Shown here piece after piece: positions 37,817-46,705 of a DNA stretch of 64,000 nt. Numbering within the stretch: the first letter of the stretch is position 1; each line of letters opens with the position of its first letter. The notes beneath the pieces are model-generated. The model made no database searches and had not been told where the DNA came from. It was given only the letters and a program-made list of their open reading frames with translations. The position numbers and the translations under genes were made by a program. Source of the stretch: Rhodanobacter fulvus Jip2 (GTDB taxonomy: Bacteria > Pseudomonadota > Gammaproteobacteria > Xanthomonadales > Rhodanobacteraceae); the NCBI RefSeq assembly GCF_000264315.1, contig NZ_AJXU01000007.1:62001-126000 (forward strand). Direction: 5' to 3'.

Positions 37817-39772
37817 ATGTCTCATCGCGTCATGCGGACAGCACTGTCCGCGTTTTGCCTGCTGCTGCCTGCCGTCGCTGCAGCGACCGACCTGATCCCG
37901 GTCGAGAACTTCGCGCGTCACGCATTGTTGTCCATGCCGACACTCTCGCCAGACGGCAAGCATCTGGCGGTAAACATGAACGAAATCGACGGCGACTCGC
38001 ACACGTTGGCGGTCTACGACCTGGACGACATGACCCGGCCGATAAGCATGCTGCGCCTGCCCAAGTACGAGCTCGCCACCGGCATCACGTGGGTCAGCAA
38101 TACCCGGCTGGTCGTGGAAAAAGGCAAGCAATACGGTTCTATCGACAAGCCCGTAAGCACCGGCGAGATCCTCGCCACCGATATCGATGGCAAGCATCAG
38201 GATTACCTGTACGGTTTCGAGAGCAAGTTCGGCACGCGGGCGGCGACGCGCGGTACCGACCGCGGCTGGGGTTTCGTGGACGGATTGCCCACACCTGCCA
38301 ATGGCCACTTCTACATGGCTACGCAGAACTGGGACAACAATGACTACAGCACCCTGTACGACGTCGACGCAACCCGAAATACCCGCAAACTGATCGGCAA
38401 GATCGGCGTGGGTGGATTGAGTTTCATGGTGGACGCCGGTGGGCAGGCCGTCTATGCGTACGGCCGTGACGACAGCTGGAATTATGTCGTCTATCGCCAG
38501 GGGCCGCATGGCTGGCTCCAATTGAGTCCTGCCACGATCGGAGGCAGCTTTACTCCGCTGTTCCCCACCCCGGACGGGAAGCGCATCTACGCCAAGTACG
38601 ACGGCGGCGGTGGACCGCTTTCACTGGTGGAACAGGACAAGGACGGCGGCAACCGCAAGACGCTCGCCAGCGACGCTTTCAGCAGCATCGGAAATATCCA
38701 ATGGACGGCTTTGCCCTACCGACCATTTGCCACGACACCCGCCACCGGCCTGCCGATGGTCACCTACATCGACGCCACCTCGCCGGAAGGCAAGCTGCAC
38801 CAGGCGCTCAGCCTGAAGTTTCCCGGCAAGCTGGTCAATTTCATCAACTACAGCGAGGACGGCGGCAAGCTGTTGTTTTCGGTCAGCAGCGACCGCGACC
38901 CGGGAACCTATTTCCTGATCGACACGCACGTCTACAAGGTGACCCAGTTGTTCGCCGTGGCGCCGTGGATCAACCCGACGAAAATGGCCGAGCGACGGCC
39001 ACTGCATTTCAGGACCGATGACGGCGTCGAGCTGGACGCCATCCTGACGATTCCCAACGGCGTCAATCCGCGCAACCTGCCGATGGTCCTGCTGCCGCAC
39101 GGTGGCCCGGTCGGGGTGCAGGACGATTGGTTCTACGACACCGACGCACAGTTCCTGGCCAATCGCGGCTATCTGGTGCTGCAAGTGAACTATCGCAGTT
39201 CAGGCGGCCGTGGCGCGGATTTCCTGGAGGCCGGCTACCTGAAGTGGGGCACCCGCATCCAGCAGGATCTGATCGATGGCGTGAAGTGGGCGATTGCCGA
39301 GAAATATGCCGACCCTCAGCGTATCTGCGTTTACGGCGGCAGTTTCGGCGGTTACTCGGCGATGATGACCACCATCCGCGCACCAGGCATGTTCAAGTGC
39401 GCCGTCGGCTACGCCGGTATCTACGACCTGGGCATGATGTACAAGAAGGGTGACATCAAGAGCGACGAGTCCGGTCGCAGCTACCTCAAGACGGTGATCG
39501 GCAAGGACGATGCCGACCTTGCCGCCAACTCCCCCGACAAGCTGGCCGACAAGATCGACGTGCCAGTGCTGCTGATCCACGGCGAGGACGACAAGCGCGC
39601 ACCGTTCGCGCAAGCCAAGGCGATGCGCGCCGCACTGGATGCCGCGCACAAACCCTACGAATGGCTGAGTAAGCCTGGCGAAGGCCACGGTTTCTACGAC
39701 GAGAAGAACAACATCGAGTTCTACAACCGTCTGCAGGCTTTTCTGGAAAAGCACATCGGCAAGGGCGCATGA
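37817..39772 (+). CDS. Secreted S9 family (prolyl oligopeptidase) peptidase
   Basis: A 651-residue exported serine peptidase. Signal peptide: MSHRVMRTALSAFCLLLPAV, cleaved near AAA-TD at residues 22-24. A beta-propeller follows (about 30-390), then an alpha/beta-hydrolase domain. The nucleophile is in YGGSFGGYSAMMT (near residue 515), the acid in LLIHGEDDKRAPF and the His in GEGHGFYDEKN. Closest types are acylaminoacyl/dipeptidyl peptidases of S9C, abundant in Xanthomonadales and used to scavenge peptides. It stands alone and converges with the TPM operon. Confidence 0.9.
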   Translation: MSHRVMRTALSAFCLLLPAVAAATDLIPVENFARHALLSMPTLSPDGKHLAVNMNEIDGDSHTLAVYDLDDMTRPISMLRLPKYELATGITWVSNTRLVVEKGKQYGSIDKPVSTGEILATDIDGKHQDYLYGFESKFGTRAATRGTDRGWGFVDGLPTPANGHFYMATQNWDNNDYSTLYDVDATRNTRKLIGKIGVGGLSFMVDAGGQAVYAYGRDDSWNYVVYRQGPHGWLQLSPATIGGSFTPLFPTPDGKRIYAKYDGGGGPLSLVEQDKDGGNRKTLASDAFSSIGNIQWTALPYRPFATTPATGLPMVTYIDATSPEGKLHQALSLKFPGKLVNFINYSEDGGKLLFSVSSDRDPGTYFLIDTHVYKVTQLFAVAPWINPTKMAERRPLHFRTDDGVELDAILTIPNGVNPRNLPMVLLPHGGPVGVQDDWFYDTDAQFLANRGYLVLQVNYRSSGGRGADFLEAGYLKWGTRIQQDLIDGVKWAIAEKYADPQRICVYGGSFGGYSAMMTTIRAPGMFKCAVGYAGIYDLGMMYKKGDIKSDESGRSYLKTVIGKDDADLAANSPDKLADKIDVPVLLIHGEDDKRAPFAQAKAMRAALDAAHKPYEWLSKPGEGHGFYDEKNNIEFYNRLQAFLEKHIGKGA

Positions 39773-39794
39773 CCGATACGCCAGTCAGGTAAAC

Positions 39795-39814
39795 CCGCCA
39801 TGTCGCCATGGCGG
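39795..39814. terminator. Hairpin between convergent peptidase and TPM genes
   Basis: CCGCCATG (39795-39802) and CATGGCGG (39807-39814) form an 8-bp stem with a TCGC loop in the 61 bp between the two stop codons. T-runs are short on both sides, so efficiency is uncertain. Confidence 0.45.
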
Positions 39815-39833
39815 CGTCTCGCCGGACTTCGGC

Positions 39834-40337
39834 TCAGAGCAATACGGGCCGATCCGGCAACTCGTCGGGGTTGGCGCGGTCGGTGCCGGGAAAATGCTGC
39901 GCCAGCAGGGCATTGGCGCGAGCGATGCCTTCGAGGCTGCCGTCGCGCCATCGCCCGCCGGCGTAGTGCTGCTGAATGCGCGCGCAGAGCGCATCCCACT
40001 CGCCGGCCGCCACTGTCGCGGCGATGCCACGGTCTACGACGATCTCGATGCGGTGCTCGGCCATCAGCACGTAGAACAGCACGCCTGTATTGAGCTCGGT
40101 GTCCCACACCCGCAACTGCGCGAACAGCTGTCGGGCACGCATCGCCGCGTCGAGGCCCGCCAACACATCCAGCGGCGCCAGCCGCGACTCCACCACGAAA
40201 CGGATCTCGCCCAGGTGGGTACGCTCACCCGCGGTGATCGCTGCGGCCATATCGTCCAGCAACGCGGCCGGGAAGCGTCGACGCAACTGGAACCAGCCGC
40301 CGCACAGGTTTGCCCATAACCGCACCATGCGCCCCAT
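39834..40337 (-). CDS. TPM-domain protein (small)
   Basis: A 167-residue protein of the TPM (TLP18.3/Psb32/MOLO-1) fold without a signal peptide: FPAALLDDMAAAITAGERTH, LGEIRFVVESRLAPLDVLAG, WDTELNTGVLFYVLMAEHRI and VVDRGIAATVAAGEWD are the family blocks. The start at 40337 overlaps the stop of the larger TPM gene in TGATG, so the two are probably coupled. Membrane-associated TPM proteins cluster with lemA in many bacteria; their biochemical role is unsettled. Confidence 0.88.
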   Translation of the reverse strand: MGRMVRLWANLCGGWFQLRRRFPAALLDDMAAAITAGERTHLGEIRFVVESRLAPLDVLAGLDAAMRARQLFAQLRVWDTELNTGVLFYVLMAEHRIEIVVDRGIAATVAAGEWDALCARIQQHYAGGRWRDGSLEGIARANALLAQHFPGTDRANPDELPDRPVLL

Positions 40338-41218
40338 CACCAGCTCCCCGAAGAACCGCCGCCGCCGAAGCTGCCGCCACCGCCGCTGAAACCACCGCCA
40401 CCGCCGAAGCCGCCGCCACCAAAGCCGCCGCCACCGCCGCCGAAACCACCCCAGCCGCCGTGGCCGATCGAGCGGGCCGCGCCCCCGGGCAGCAGCATCA
40501 GCAGGCCGCCGATGATCGCGCCCACGATGCCGGCGCCGATCGAGATCAGCAGCCACAGCAACCCGCCGACCAGCACCGCGCCCGCCGGCGCACGCAGCCA
40601 CGACGGCGCACGCGCCAGCAGGTTGCGCAGGAACAGGGCGGCAAACAGGCCGATCATCAGGCCGCCCTGCAGGCCGAGGCCGGGCCGCTCGCGCTCGGCG
40701 TTGCCCTGCACCGGCGGGGGCAAGGGTTCGCCGTTGATCAACTGGGTCAGCGCGCCGACCGCATCGCTGATACCGCCGAAATAGTCACCGCTGCGAAATT
40801 TCGGTGCGATGTACTCGCGGATGATGCGCGCCGTGGCGGCGTCGGGAATGGCACCTTCCAGGCCGTAACCCACCTCGATGCGCACGTGGCGATCGTCCTG
40901 GGCGACCAGCAGCAGCACGCCGTCATCGGTGCCCTTGCGGCCGATCTTGTTGGCTTCGGCCACCGCCAGCGAGTAGCTCTCGATGTCCTGCTCGCCGGTG
41001 CTGCGCACCATCAGCACCACCAGTTGGGCGCCCTTGCTGCGCTCCAGCGCCACCAGTTGCTGGTCGAGCTGGTCGACCTGCGCGGCCGTGAGTGTTCCGC
41101 TCAGGTCGGTGACGTGGCGCTTCAGTTGCGGCACGGTATCGGCCGCCTGCAGCAGGAACGGCCACAGCAACATCAGCGCCAGCACGGCGCACCAGCGCGG
41201 CATGCGCGGGAATCCCAT
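40337..41218 (-). CDS. TPM-domain membrane protein, YgcG-like, with Gly-rich tail
   Basis: A 293-residue envelope protein. Signal peptide (residues 1-25, MGFPRMPRWCAVLALMLLWP), then a TPM domain (about 30-160) with VTDLSGTLTAAQVDQLDQQL, VRSTGEQDIESYSLAVAEAN, DDGVLLLVAQDDRHVRIEVG and YGLEGAIPDAATARII. One or two transmembrane segments lie near residues 185-245, and the tail from about 250 is almost only Gly, Phe and Ser, ending SSGSW. This is the YgcG-type layout paired with LemA. The start overlaps the lemA stop in TGATG. Confidence 0.9.
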   Translation of the reverse strand: MGFPRMPRWCAVLALMLLWPFLLQAADTVPQLKRHVTDLSGTLTAAQVDQLDQQLVALERSKGAQLVVLMVRSTGEQDIESYSLAVAEANKIGRKGTDDGVLLLVAQDDRHVRIEVGYGLEGAIPDAATARIIREYIAPKFRSGDYFGGISDAVGALTQLINGEPLPPPVQGNAERERPGLGLQGGLMIGLFAALFLRNLLARAPSWLRAPAGAVLVGGLLWLLISIGAGIVGAIIGGLLMLLPGGAARSIGHGGWGGFGGGGGGFGGGGFGGGGGFSGGGGSFGGGGSSGSW

Positions 41219-41835
41219 CAACGGGTGGCGGCGGGTGCTGGCGCCGTGGTGCCGAAATCGACCGTGGGCGCGGTGGAGATCGCCTTCTCGTTGTCCACGC
41301 TGAAGTTGGGTTTCACCTTGTAGCCGAACATCTTGGCGGTGAGGTTGTTGGGGAACGTGCGGATCATGCCGTTGTATTGCTGCACCGCCTGCACGTAGCG
41401 GTTGCGCGCCACGGTGACCCGGTTCTCGGTGCCTTCCAGTTGCGCCTGCAGGTTCTGGAACAGGCCGTTGGCCTTCAATTCGGGATAGTTCTCACTGACC
41501 ACCATCAGCCGTGACAACGCACTGCCCAACTCGCCCTGCGCTGCCTGGAACTGCTGGATCTTCTGCGGATCGTCCAGCGAATCGGCGTTGATCTGCAGGC
41601 TGCCGACCTTGGCGCGCGCCTGGGTCACCTCGACGAAAACCTTTTCCTCGTGCTGCGCGTAACCCTTGACCGTGTTGACCAGATTGGGCACCAGGTCGGC
41701 GCGCCGCTGATACTGGTTGAGCACCTCGGACCAGGCGGCCTTGACTGCCTCATCCTGCTTCTGGATCGCGTTGTAGCCGCAACCGGTGAGGCTGAAGGCG
41801 AGCAGCAGCAACACGAGATGGCGAAGAGGTTTCAT
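41218..41835 (-). CDS. lemA: LemA family lipoprotein
   Basis: The ATG at 41835 gives 205 residues; CCGGAG lies upstream. The N-terminus MKPLRHLVLLLLAFSLTGCG is a lipoprotein signal with lipobox LTGC (Cys19). The LemA helical domain follows: AWSEVLNQYQRRADLVPNLV, NTVKGYAQHEEKVFVEVTQA, NYPELKANGLFQNLQAQLEG and NRYVQAVQQYNGMIRTFPNN. LemA proteins are membrane-anchored helical bundles of unclear role, commonly next to TPM genes as here. Three genes (lemA, large TPM, small TPM) are joined by one-base stop/start overlaps. Confidence 0.93.
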   Translation of the reverse strand: MKPLRHLVLLLLAFSLTGCGYNAIQKQDEAVKAAWSEVLNQYQRRADLVPNLVNTVKGYAQHEEKVFVEVTQARAKVGSLQINADSLDDPQKIQQFQAAQGELGSALSRLMVVSENYPELKANGLFQNLQAQLEGTENRVTVARNRYVQAVQQYNGMIRTFPNNLTAKMFGYKVKPNFSVDNEKAISTAPTVDFGTTAPAPAATR

Positions 41836-41870
41836 GGGCGGCTCCGGTCGGTGGAGGCGCCATTGCAGCA

Positions 41871-43007
41871 TTACCGCCCGGCCCGCGCAAATCGAAGCGG
41901 GCCGGGCCACGGCAAGCCGGATGTCACATTACGGCGCTCCTGCGCGGCGGCTATCACAGCGTGGTCGGCGGCGCCCCGGTCGGCGATCGTGGACATGCGC
42001 AACCGACGACGCGGCCAGCTGCCCGCACCGAGCGCCGGCCAGCTGCGCACGATCGTCCGGACGTGCGCTCCCGACGCCGTGAGCTGCGCATCGGTCCAGC
42101 CGCCGGCAGCGCTGGCGCCGGGTACCAGCGCCGCGGCGCCTTCAGCCTTGTCGGTGATGCTCCAGTTGACGTTGCTGATGTGGTTGGCCTTGAGAAAGGC
42201 CATCCACGCGGCGGTCTCGCCTTCGGCCACCGCGCCATCACCATTGGCGTTGACCGTGCCCCATTCCGTCACGAACAACGGCGCACCCTTGTCCAGCGCC
42301 ACCTGTGCCTTGTCCCGCAACGCTTGGCCATGCGTGCCGGCGTAAAAATGCAGGGCGTAGGCGATGTTGGCGTAGCCGGTAATCGGATCGGCTGCGGCCA
42401 CATCCACGTCCTGCGACCAGTGGGGCGTGCCCACCACGATCAGGTTGTCCGGGTCGATTGCGCGGATGGCGTCGATCACGGCTTCGGCGTACGGCTTCAA
42501 CGTATCGGCCCACGAAACGTCCAGCGGCTCGTTGTAGATCTCGTAGATCACGTTGTCGCGATGGCCGTACGTGCGCGCCATGTCCTGGAAAAACGCCACC
42601 GCCTGCGCGCGGTATTGCTCGGCATGGTGCGAGTGCCAGTCGATGATCACGTACATGTCGTTGGCGATGGCCGCATCCACCAGGGTCACCACGCGCTGTT
42701 TGTTCGAGGCATCGGCCAGATAGCCGCCGGGCGCGTCCACGCCCATGGCGGCGCGCACGATGCCGGCGTTCCAGTCATTTTTCAGCCAGGCCACGGCCTG
42801 GGCGTTGTAGAACCGCTCACCGCCCCAGCCGCTGTTGCTCCAGAAGAAGCTGTTGCCCGACACGCTGCCCGGCTGGCCACCGATCAACACCTTGTTGCCG
42901 TGGGTGGACAACGGCGCCACGGCGCCCTGCGCGGCCGCGGAAAGCAGCCACAGGCTGGCGGCAAGCGCGGCAAATGCCCCGCGGAAGCAGGGTTTTTCGC
43001 AAGTCAT
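41871..43007 (-). CDS. Secreted glycoside hydrolase family 5 (endoglucanase-like)
   Basis: A 378-residue exported enzyme. Signal peptide about residues 1-28 (CFRGAFAALAASLWLLSAAA). The GH5 barrel shows NDWNAGIVRAAMGV, VIIDWHSHHAEQY, the acid/base in VIYEIYNEPLDVSW and the nucleophile in PLFVTEWGTVNANG; VNWSITDKAEGAAALV lies near the barrel end. The pattern is of subfamily GH5_2-like beta-1,4-endoglucanases. No linker or carbohydrate-binding module follows; instead about 45 Arg/Ala-rich residues of no family resemblance end the protein. It lies 35 bp upstream of lemA on the same strand. Confidence 0.87.
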   Translation of the reverse strand: MTCEKPCFRGAFAALAASLWLLSAAAQGAVAPLSTHGNKVLIGGQPGSVSGNSFFWSNSGWGGERFYNAQAVAWLKNDWNAGIVRAAMGVDAPGGYLADASNKQRVVTLVDAAIANDMYVIIDWHSHHAEQYRAQAVAFFQDMARTYGHRDNVIYEIYNEPLDVSWADTLKPYAEAVIDAIRAIDPDNLIVVGTPHWSQDVDVAAADPITGYANIAYALHFYAGTHGQALRDKAQVALDKGAPLFVTEWGTVNANGDGAVAEGETAAWMAFLKANHISNVNWSITDKAEGAAALVPGASAAGGWTDAQLTASGAHVRTIVRSWPALGAGSWPRRRLRMSTIADRGAADHAVIAAAQERRNVTSGLPWPGPLRFARAGR

Positions 43008-43064
43008 GATTGTCCCCCTGCAACACGGCGCAACGCGGCCCCGCCGCGTGTCACCGCCTATGTC

Positions 43065-43439
43065 TCAGCCGAAAAAGCGCGGCCCGATCACCAGCGCCCA
43101 GCTCAATACCACCAGCATCATCAACACGAACACGGCGGCCGAGCCCATGTCCTTGGCACGGCCGGCGAGCTCGTGGATCTCCGGGCAGACCTTGTCCACC
43201 ACCGCCTCGATCGCCGAATTGAGCAGCTCGGCCGACAGTACCAGCAACGGCGGGCCGGCCAGCGCCAGCTTCTCCACCGGGCCATGCCCCAACCACAAAC
43301 CCAGCGGCACCACCACGATGGCCAGGCATGCCTCCAGCCGGAACGAGGCTTCGTGTCGCCAGCCGGCCTTCAGGCCCTTCATCGACCAACGGAAGGCGTT
43401 CCAGACTTGCCGCGGCCCGCGAAAACCTTCAGCAGCCAT
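43065..43439 (-). CDS. dgkA: Diacylglycerol kinase (DgkA)
   Basis: Small inner-membrane kinase that recycles diacylglycerol released by periplasmic glucan and lipopolysaccharide modification. The ATG at 43439 gives 124 residues (E. coli 122). Features are an amphipathic N-terminus (NAFRWSMKGLKAGWRHEASF), three transmembrane helices, and the signature ELLNSAIEAVVDKVCPEIHE with LAGRAKDMGSAAVF. It is followed by the GH5 gene 57 bp downstream. Longer reading frames upstream have no family sequence. Confidence 0.94.
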   Translation of the reverse strand: MAAEGFRGPRQVWNAFRWSMKGLKAGWRHEASFRLEACLAIVVVPLGLWLGHGPVEKLALAGPPLLVLSAELLNSAIEAVVDKVCPEIHELAGRAKDMGSAAVFVLMMLVVLSWALVIGPRFFG

Positions 43440-43755
43440 GCACGGCAACCTCGCGGCGCGATCGACCATCGGAAAGCTGTGGCCGGAAGGGGGCCTCGCT
43501 GCTGAAACCATGGAGCATGGCGGATGGAACTCTCGGTCGGATGGCGATGGCGCCGAGCGCCGATGATGCCACAGCAGGCCCGGCGCAACATTGAAAACCC
43601 GGCCGGATCGTCCACGATTTGCGGGCGCTGTCACGCCGCAGTGCAGCTGGCGCCTGCGCCGAAGTGGGGTACCCTCGCCCGGTTGTGGTGCAGTACGGCC
43701 GCGCACGTACCTGTGCCCGCCGCGCTGTTGTTTTGAATCGCGTACGGAATCGTCA
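43440..43755. other. Divergent intergenic region dgkA / POT transporter
   Basis: These 316 bp must contain the promoters of dgkA (minus) and of the transporter-regBA unit (plus). I see TTGAAA at 43591-43596 without a good -10 partner and no convincing hexamer pair otherwise. No repeat, RNA gene or supported coding sequence is seen. Confidence 0.5.
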
Positions 43756-45309
43756 ATGGCAACCCAGAATCCTCCGGTTTCACAAACCCGCTCATTCAGC
43801 ACCGTCTTCCTGATCGAGATGTGGGAGCGCTTCGGCTTCTACGGCATGCAGGTGCTGATGGTTACCTACATGGTGAAACGGCTGGGCTTCGTCGACAGCA
43901 AGGCGAACCTGGTGTGGGGTGCGGCGGCGGCGTTGATCTATGCCACGCCGGCCATCGGCGGCTGGGTGGGCGACAAGCTCATCGGCACCCGCCGCACCAT
44001 GCTGCTGGGCGCGGTGGTGCTGGCCGTGGGTTACGCGATGCTGTGGATTCCCTCGGGCAGCGAGTACCTGCTGTATTGCTCGCTGGGCGTGATCATCGTG
44101 GGCAACGGCTTCTTCAAGCCCAACGCCGGCAACCTGGTGCGCAAGATCTACGAGGGCGACGACACCAAGATCGACAGCGCCTTCACCATCTATTACATGG
44201 CAGTCAACATCGGCTCCACCATCTCGATGTTGCTGACGCCGTGGATCCGCGACTACGTGGGTGCGAAATACGGCGACGCCTGGGGTTGGCACACCGCCTT
44301 CGGCGTGTGCGCCATCGGCCTGGTGCTGGGGCTGCTGAACTACTCGCTGATGCATCGCACGCTGGCGCACGTGGGCGCGCCCGCGGACAGCGAGCCGGTG
44401 AACGTCAAGCGCCTGGGTGCGCTGCTGGTCGCCGGTGCGGCGATGGTGTTCATCGCCGCCTTCATCCTGCAGAGCGAGCTGGTGGCGCGGATATGCGTGT
44501 ACGCGGCCGGCGTGGCGATCCTGGGCATCTTCATCCACCTGATCCGCAGCAGCCGGCAGCATGAGCGTGCCGGCCTAGTCGCCGCGCTGGTGCTGACGGT
44601 GCAGACGATCTTCTTCTTCATCTTCTACCAGCAGATGTCCACCTCGCTGAACCTGTTCGCGCAGAAGAATGTCGACCTGTCGTTCGACGTGTTCGGCCTG
44701 CACTTGTTCAACTGGATTCCCGAGCAGTTCCAGTCGCTCAACGCGATCTGGATCGTGGCGCTGAGCCCGGTGCTGGTGCTGATCTACAACGCGATGGGCA
44801 AGGTCGGCAAGAATCCCGCGGTGGCGGTGAAATTCGCCTGGGGCTTCGCCGCGGTGGCGGCCGGCTTCTTCATGTACGGCGTGGGCGCAAGGTTTGCGGT
44901 CAACGGCCAGATCTCGTCGTGGTACATGGTGTGGGGCTACGGGCTGTATTCGCTGGGCGAACTGCTGGTCAGCGGCCTGGGCCTGGCGATGATCGCCCGC
45001 TACGTGCCCGCGCGCATGGGCGGTTTCATGATGGGCGCCTATTACGTCGCCTCGGGCATCTCGCAATACCTGGGCAGCGTGGTGGCGAACTTCGCCAGCA
45101 TCCCGCAGCACGTGGCCGACCCCACCGTGTCGCTGCCGATCTATACCAAACTGTTCAACCAGCTCGGCGTGGCGGGCGTGGTCTGCACGGCGATCGCGCT
45201 GGCGATGCTGCCGTTGATGAAGAAGCTTTCGGCCAGCCATTCCGACGCGGCCAACAACAACGACCCGCTGCCGCCGGTACGCAGCGCAACCATCCCACCC
45301 TCTCCCTGA
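43756..45309 (+). CDS. Proton-dependent oligopeptide transporter (POT/PTR family)
   Basis: A 517-residue inner-membrane symporter of di- and tripeptides. The start at 43756 gives MATQNPPVSQTRSFSTVFLI, then the POT signature EMWERFGFYGMQVLMVTYMV with the ExxER-type motif. GGWVGDKLIGTRRTMLLGAV is the second signature, and the GNGFFKPNAGNLVRKIY block is typical of bacterial PTR proteins. About 12-14 transmembrane helices are expected, with the extra pair common in bacterial members. It is followed after 7 bp by the regB-like kinase gene, so the three genes likely share a transcript. Confidence 0.93.
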   Translation: MATQNPPVSQTRSFSTVFLIEMWERFGFYGMQVLMVTYMVKRLGFVDSKANLVWGAAAALIYATPAIGGWVGDKLIGTRRTMLLGAVVLAVGYAMLWIPSGSEYLLYCSLGVIIVGNGFFKPNAGNLVRKIYEGDDTKIDSAFTIYYMAVNIGSTISMLLTPWIRDYVGAKYGDAWGWHTAFGVCAIGLVLGLLNYSLMHRTLAHVGAPADSEPVNVKRLGALLVAGAAMVFIAAFILQSELVARICVYAAGVAILGIFIHLIRSSRQHERAGLVAALVLTVQTIFFFIFYQQMSTSLNLFAQKNVDLSFDVFGLHLFNWIPEQFQSLNAIWIVALSPVLVLIYNAMGKVGKNPAVAVKFAWGFAAVAAGFFMYGVGARFAVNGQISSWYMVWGYGLYSLGELLVSGLGLAMIARYVPARMGGFMMGAYYVASGISQYLGSVVANFASIPQHVADPTVSLPIYTKLFNQLGVAGVVCTAIALAMLPLMKKLSASHSDAANNNDPLPPVRSATIPPSP

Positions 45310-45316
45310 TCCAGCG

Positions 45317-46606
45317 GTGAGCGCGCCTGCCATGCATCGACTGACCCAACGCGTCGGGCCGTTCGCCCTCACCCGCACACTGGCGTGGCTGCGCCTGTGT
45401 GCGATTGCCGGGCAATGCGTGGCGGTGCTGGTATGCGCGTGGTGGATGCAGTTGCCGATCCCGCTGTTGCCGCTGCTGATCGGCATCGGGCTGCTGGCGG
45501 TGTTTGCGGTGTTCGCGGCCTGGCGGTTGCGCCAGCCATGGCCGGTTCGCCAGGTGGAAACCATCGGCCACATCGCCTTCGACACGCTGATACTGGGCTA
45601 TCTGCTGTACTTCACCGGCGGCGCCAGCAATCCGTTCATCACCTTACTGCTGGTGCCGATCGCGTTGTCCGCCGCCGCATTGTCGGCGCGGGCGATTGCC
45701 GCGGTATCGACGCTCGCCGGCATCGCCTACCTGGTGCTGTTGTACTGGCACGTGCCGCTGCCGACGGCGATGCACGAAAACGCCAGCGGCAGGTTTTCGC
45801 TGCACGTGGCGGGCATGGGCGTGAACTTCGTGATCAGCGCGCTGCTGCTGGGCTTCTTCATCAACCGGCTGGCGAATGTGTTGCGCCTGCAGCAGCAGGA
45901 AGTGCAGCGGGTGCGCGAGCGTGCCTTGCGCGACGAAGGCATCCTGGCCATTGCCACCCAGGCCGCCGGCGCCGCGCACGAGTTGAACACGCCACTGTCG
46001 ACCATGCGCACGCTGCTGCCGGAATTGCGCCGCGAACACGCCGCCGACACCTCGCTCACCGACGACCTGGCCCTGCTGGAAGGCCAGGTGGATCGCTGCC
46101 GCACGATTCTGCGCGAGATGGTGGCGTTCGGCCAGGCGCAGCTGTCGCAGGAACCCGAGCGGCTGAGCGTGGCGAAATTCATCCATGGCTGCCTGGAGCG
46201 ATTCCAGTTGCTGCGGCCCGAGGCGGAACTCGCCGTGCAACTGAACCCCGCCACCGCCGCCATCGTGCTGCGCACGCCGCCGGGCCTGCGCCACGCCTTG
46301 CTGAACCTGCTCAACAACGCCGCCGATGCGTCCGCGCTGCACGATTCGCACAAGGTGGAACTGGACGTGCACCACGAGAACCAGTGGCTGCAACTGAGCG
46401 TGCGCGACCATGGGCCGGGATTCGTGGCGGGCGGGCAGCAGCTGTCGCTGGGCATCTCGCAGAAGCAGACCGGCCTGGGCATCGGCCTGGCGCTGGCCGA
46501 AGCCACCGCCGAGCGGCTCAACGGCGAGCTCATCGCGGGCAACAGCGGGAATGGCGCCGAAGTATGCCTGCGCCTGCCGCTGGCGGTGATCGCCGAAACA
46601 CCCTGA
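45317..46606 (+). CDS. regB: Redox-sensing histidine kinase, RegB/PrrB/RoxS type
   Basis: A 429-residue kinase from the GTG at 45317 (an ATG at 45332 is an alternative). Six hydrophobic segments span residues about 20-185. GGASNPF at 101-107 matches the GGxxNPF quinone-site motif of RegB. The H-box AAGAAHELNTPLSTM places the phospho-His at 221, and Cys261 lies in VDRCRTIL, exactly 40 residues later, as the redox Cys265 follows His225 in Rhodobacter RegB. The N box (LLNLLNNAADAS) and G boxes (RDHGPGF; TGLGIGLALAE) are intact. With RegA it should respond to ubiquinone redox state. Confidence 0.93.
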   Translation: MSAPAMHRLTQRVGPFALTRTLAWLRLCAIAGQCVAVLVCAWWMQLPIPLLPLLIGIGLLAVFAVFAAWRLRQPWPVRQVETIGHIAFDTLILGYLLYFTGGASNPFITLLLVPIALSAAALSARAIAAVSTLAGIAYLVLLYWHVPLPTAMHENASGRFSLHVAGMGVNFVISALLLGFFINRLANVLRLQQQEVQRVRERALRDEGILAIATQAAGAAHELNTPLSTMRTLLPELRREHAADTSLTDDLALLEGQVDRCRTILREMVAFGQAQLSQEPERLSVAKFIHGCLERFQLLRPEAELAVQLNPATAAIVLRTPPGLRHALLNLLNNAADASALHDSHKVELDVHHENQWLQLSVRDHGPGFVAGGQQLSLGISQKQTGLGIGLALAEATAERLNGELIAGNSGNGAEVCLRLPLAVIAETP

Positions 46607-46705
46607 TCCACTGACCCACGCCATCGCGTCGCGCATCATTCGGCACCGGCAACCCCTTCCCGCGCCGCACTTGCGGCAAAATGGCGGTACTGAATGGAGA
46701 ACATG

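Noticed and set aside
40340-40450. Dense ccgccaccg repeats resembling a short tandem array
   Set aside because: They are codons of the Gly/Phe/Ser-rich tail of the TPM protein, not a CRISPR or satellite.
42300-43007. GH5 gene as a horizontally acquired island with dgkA and lemA
   Set aside because: Base composition and codon use look like the neighbours, and no mobile-element trace flanks it.
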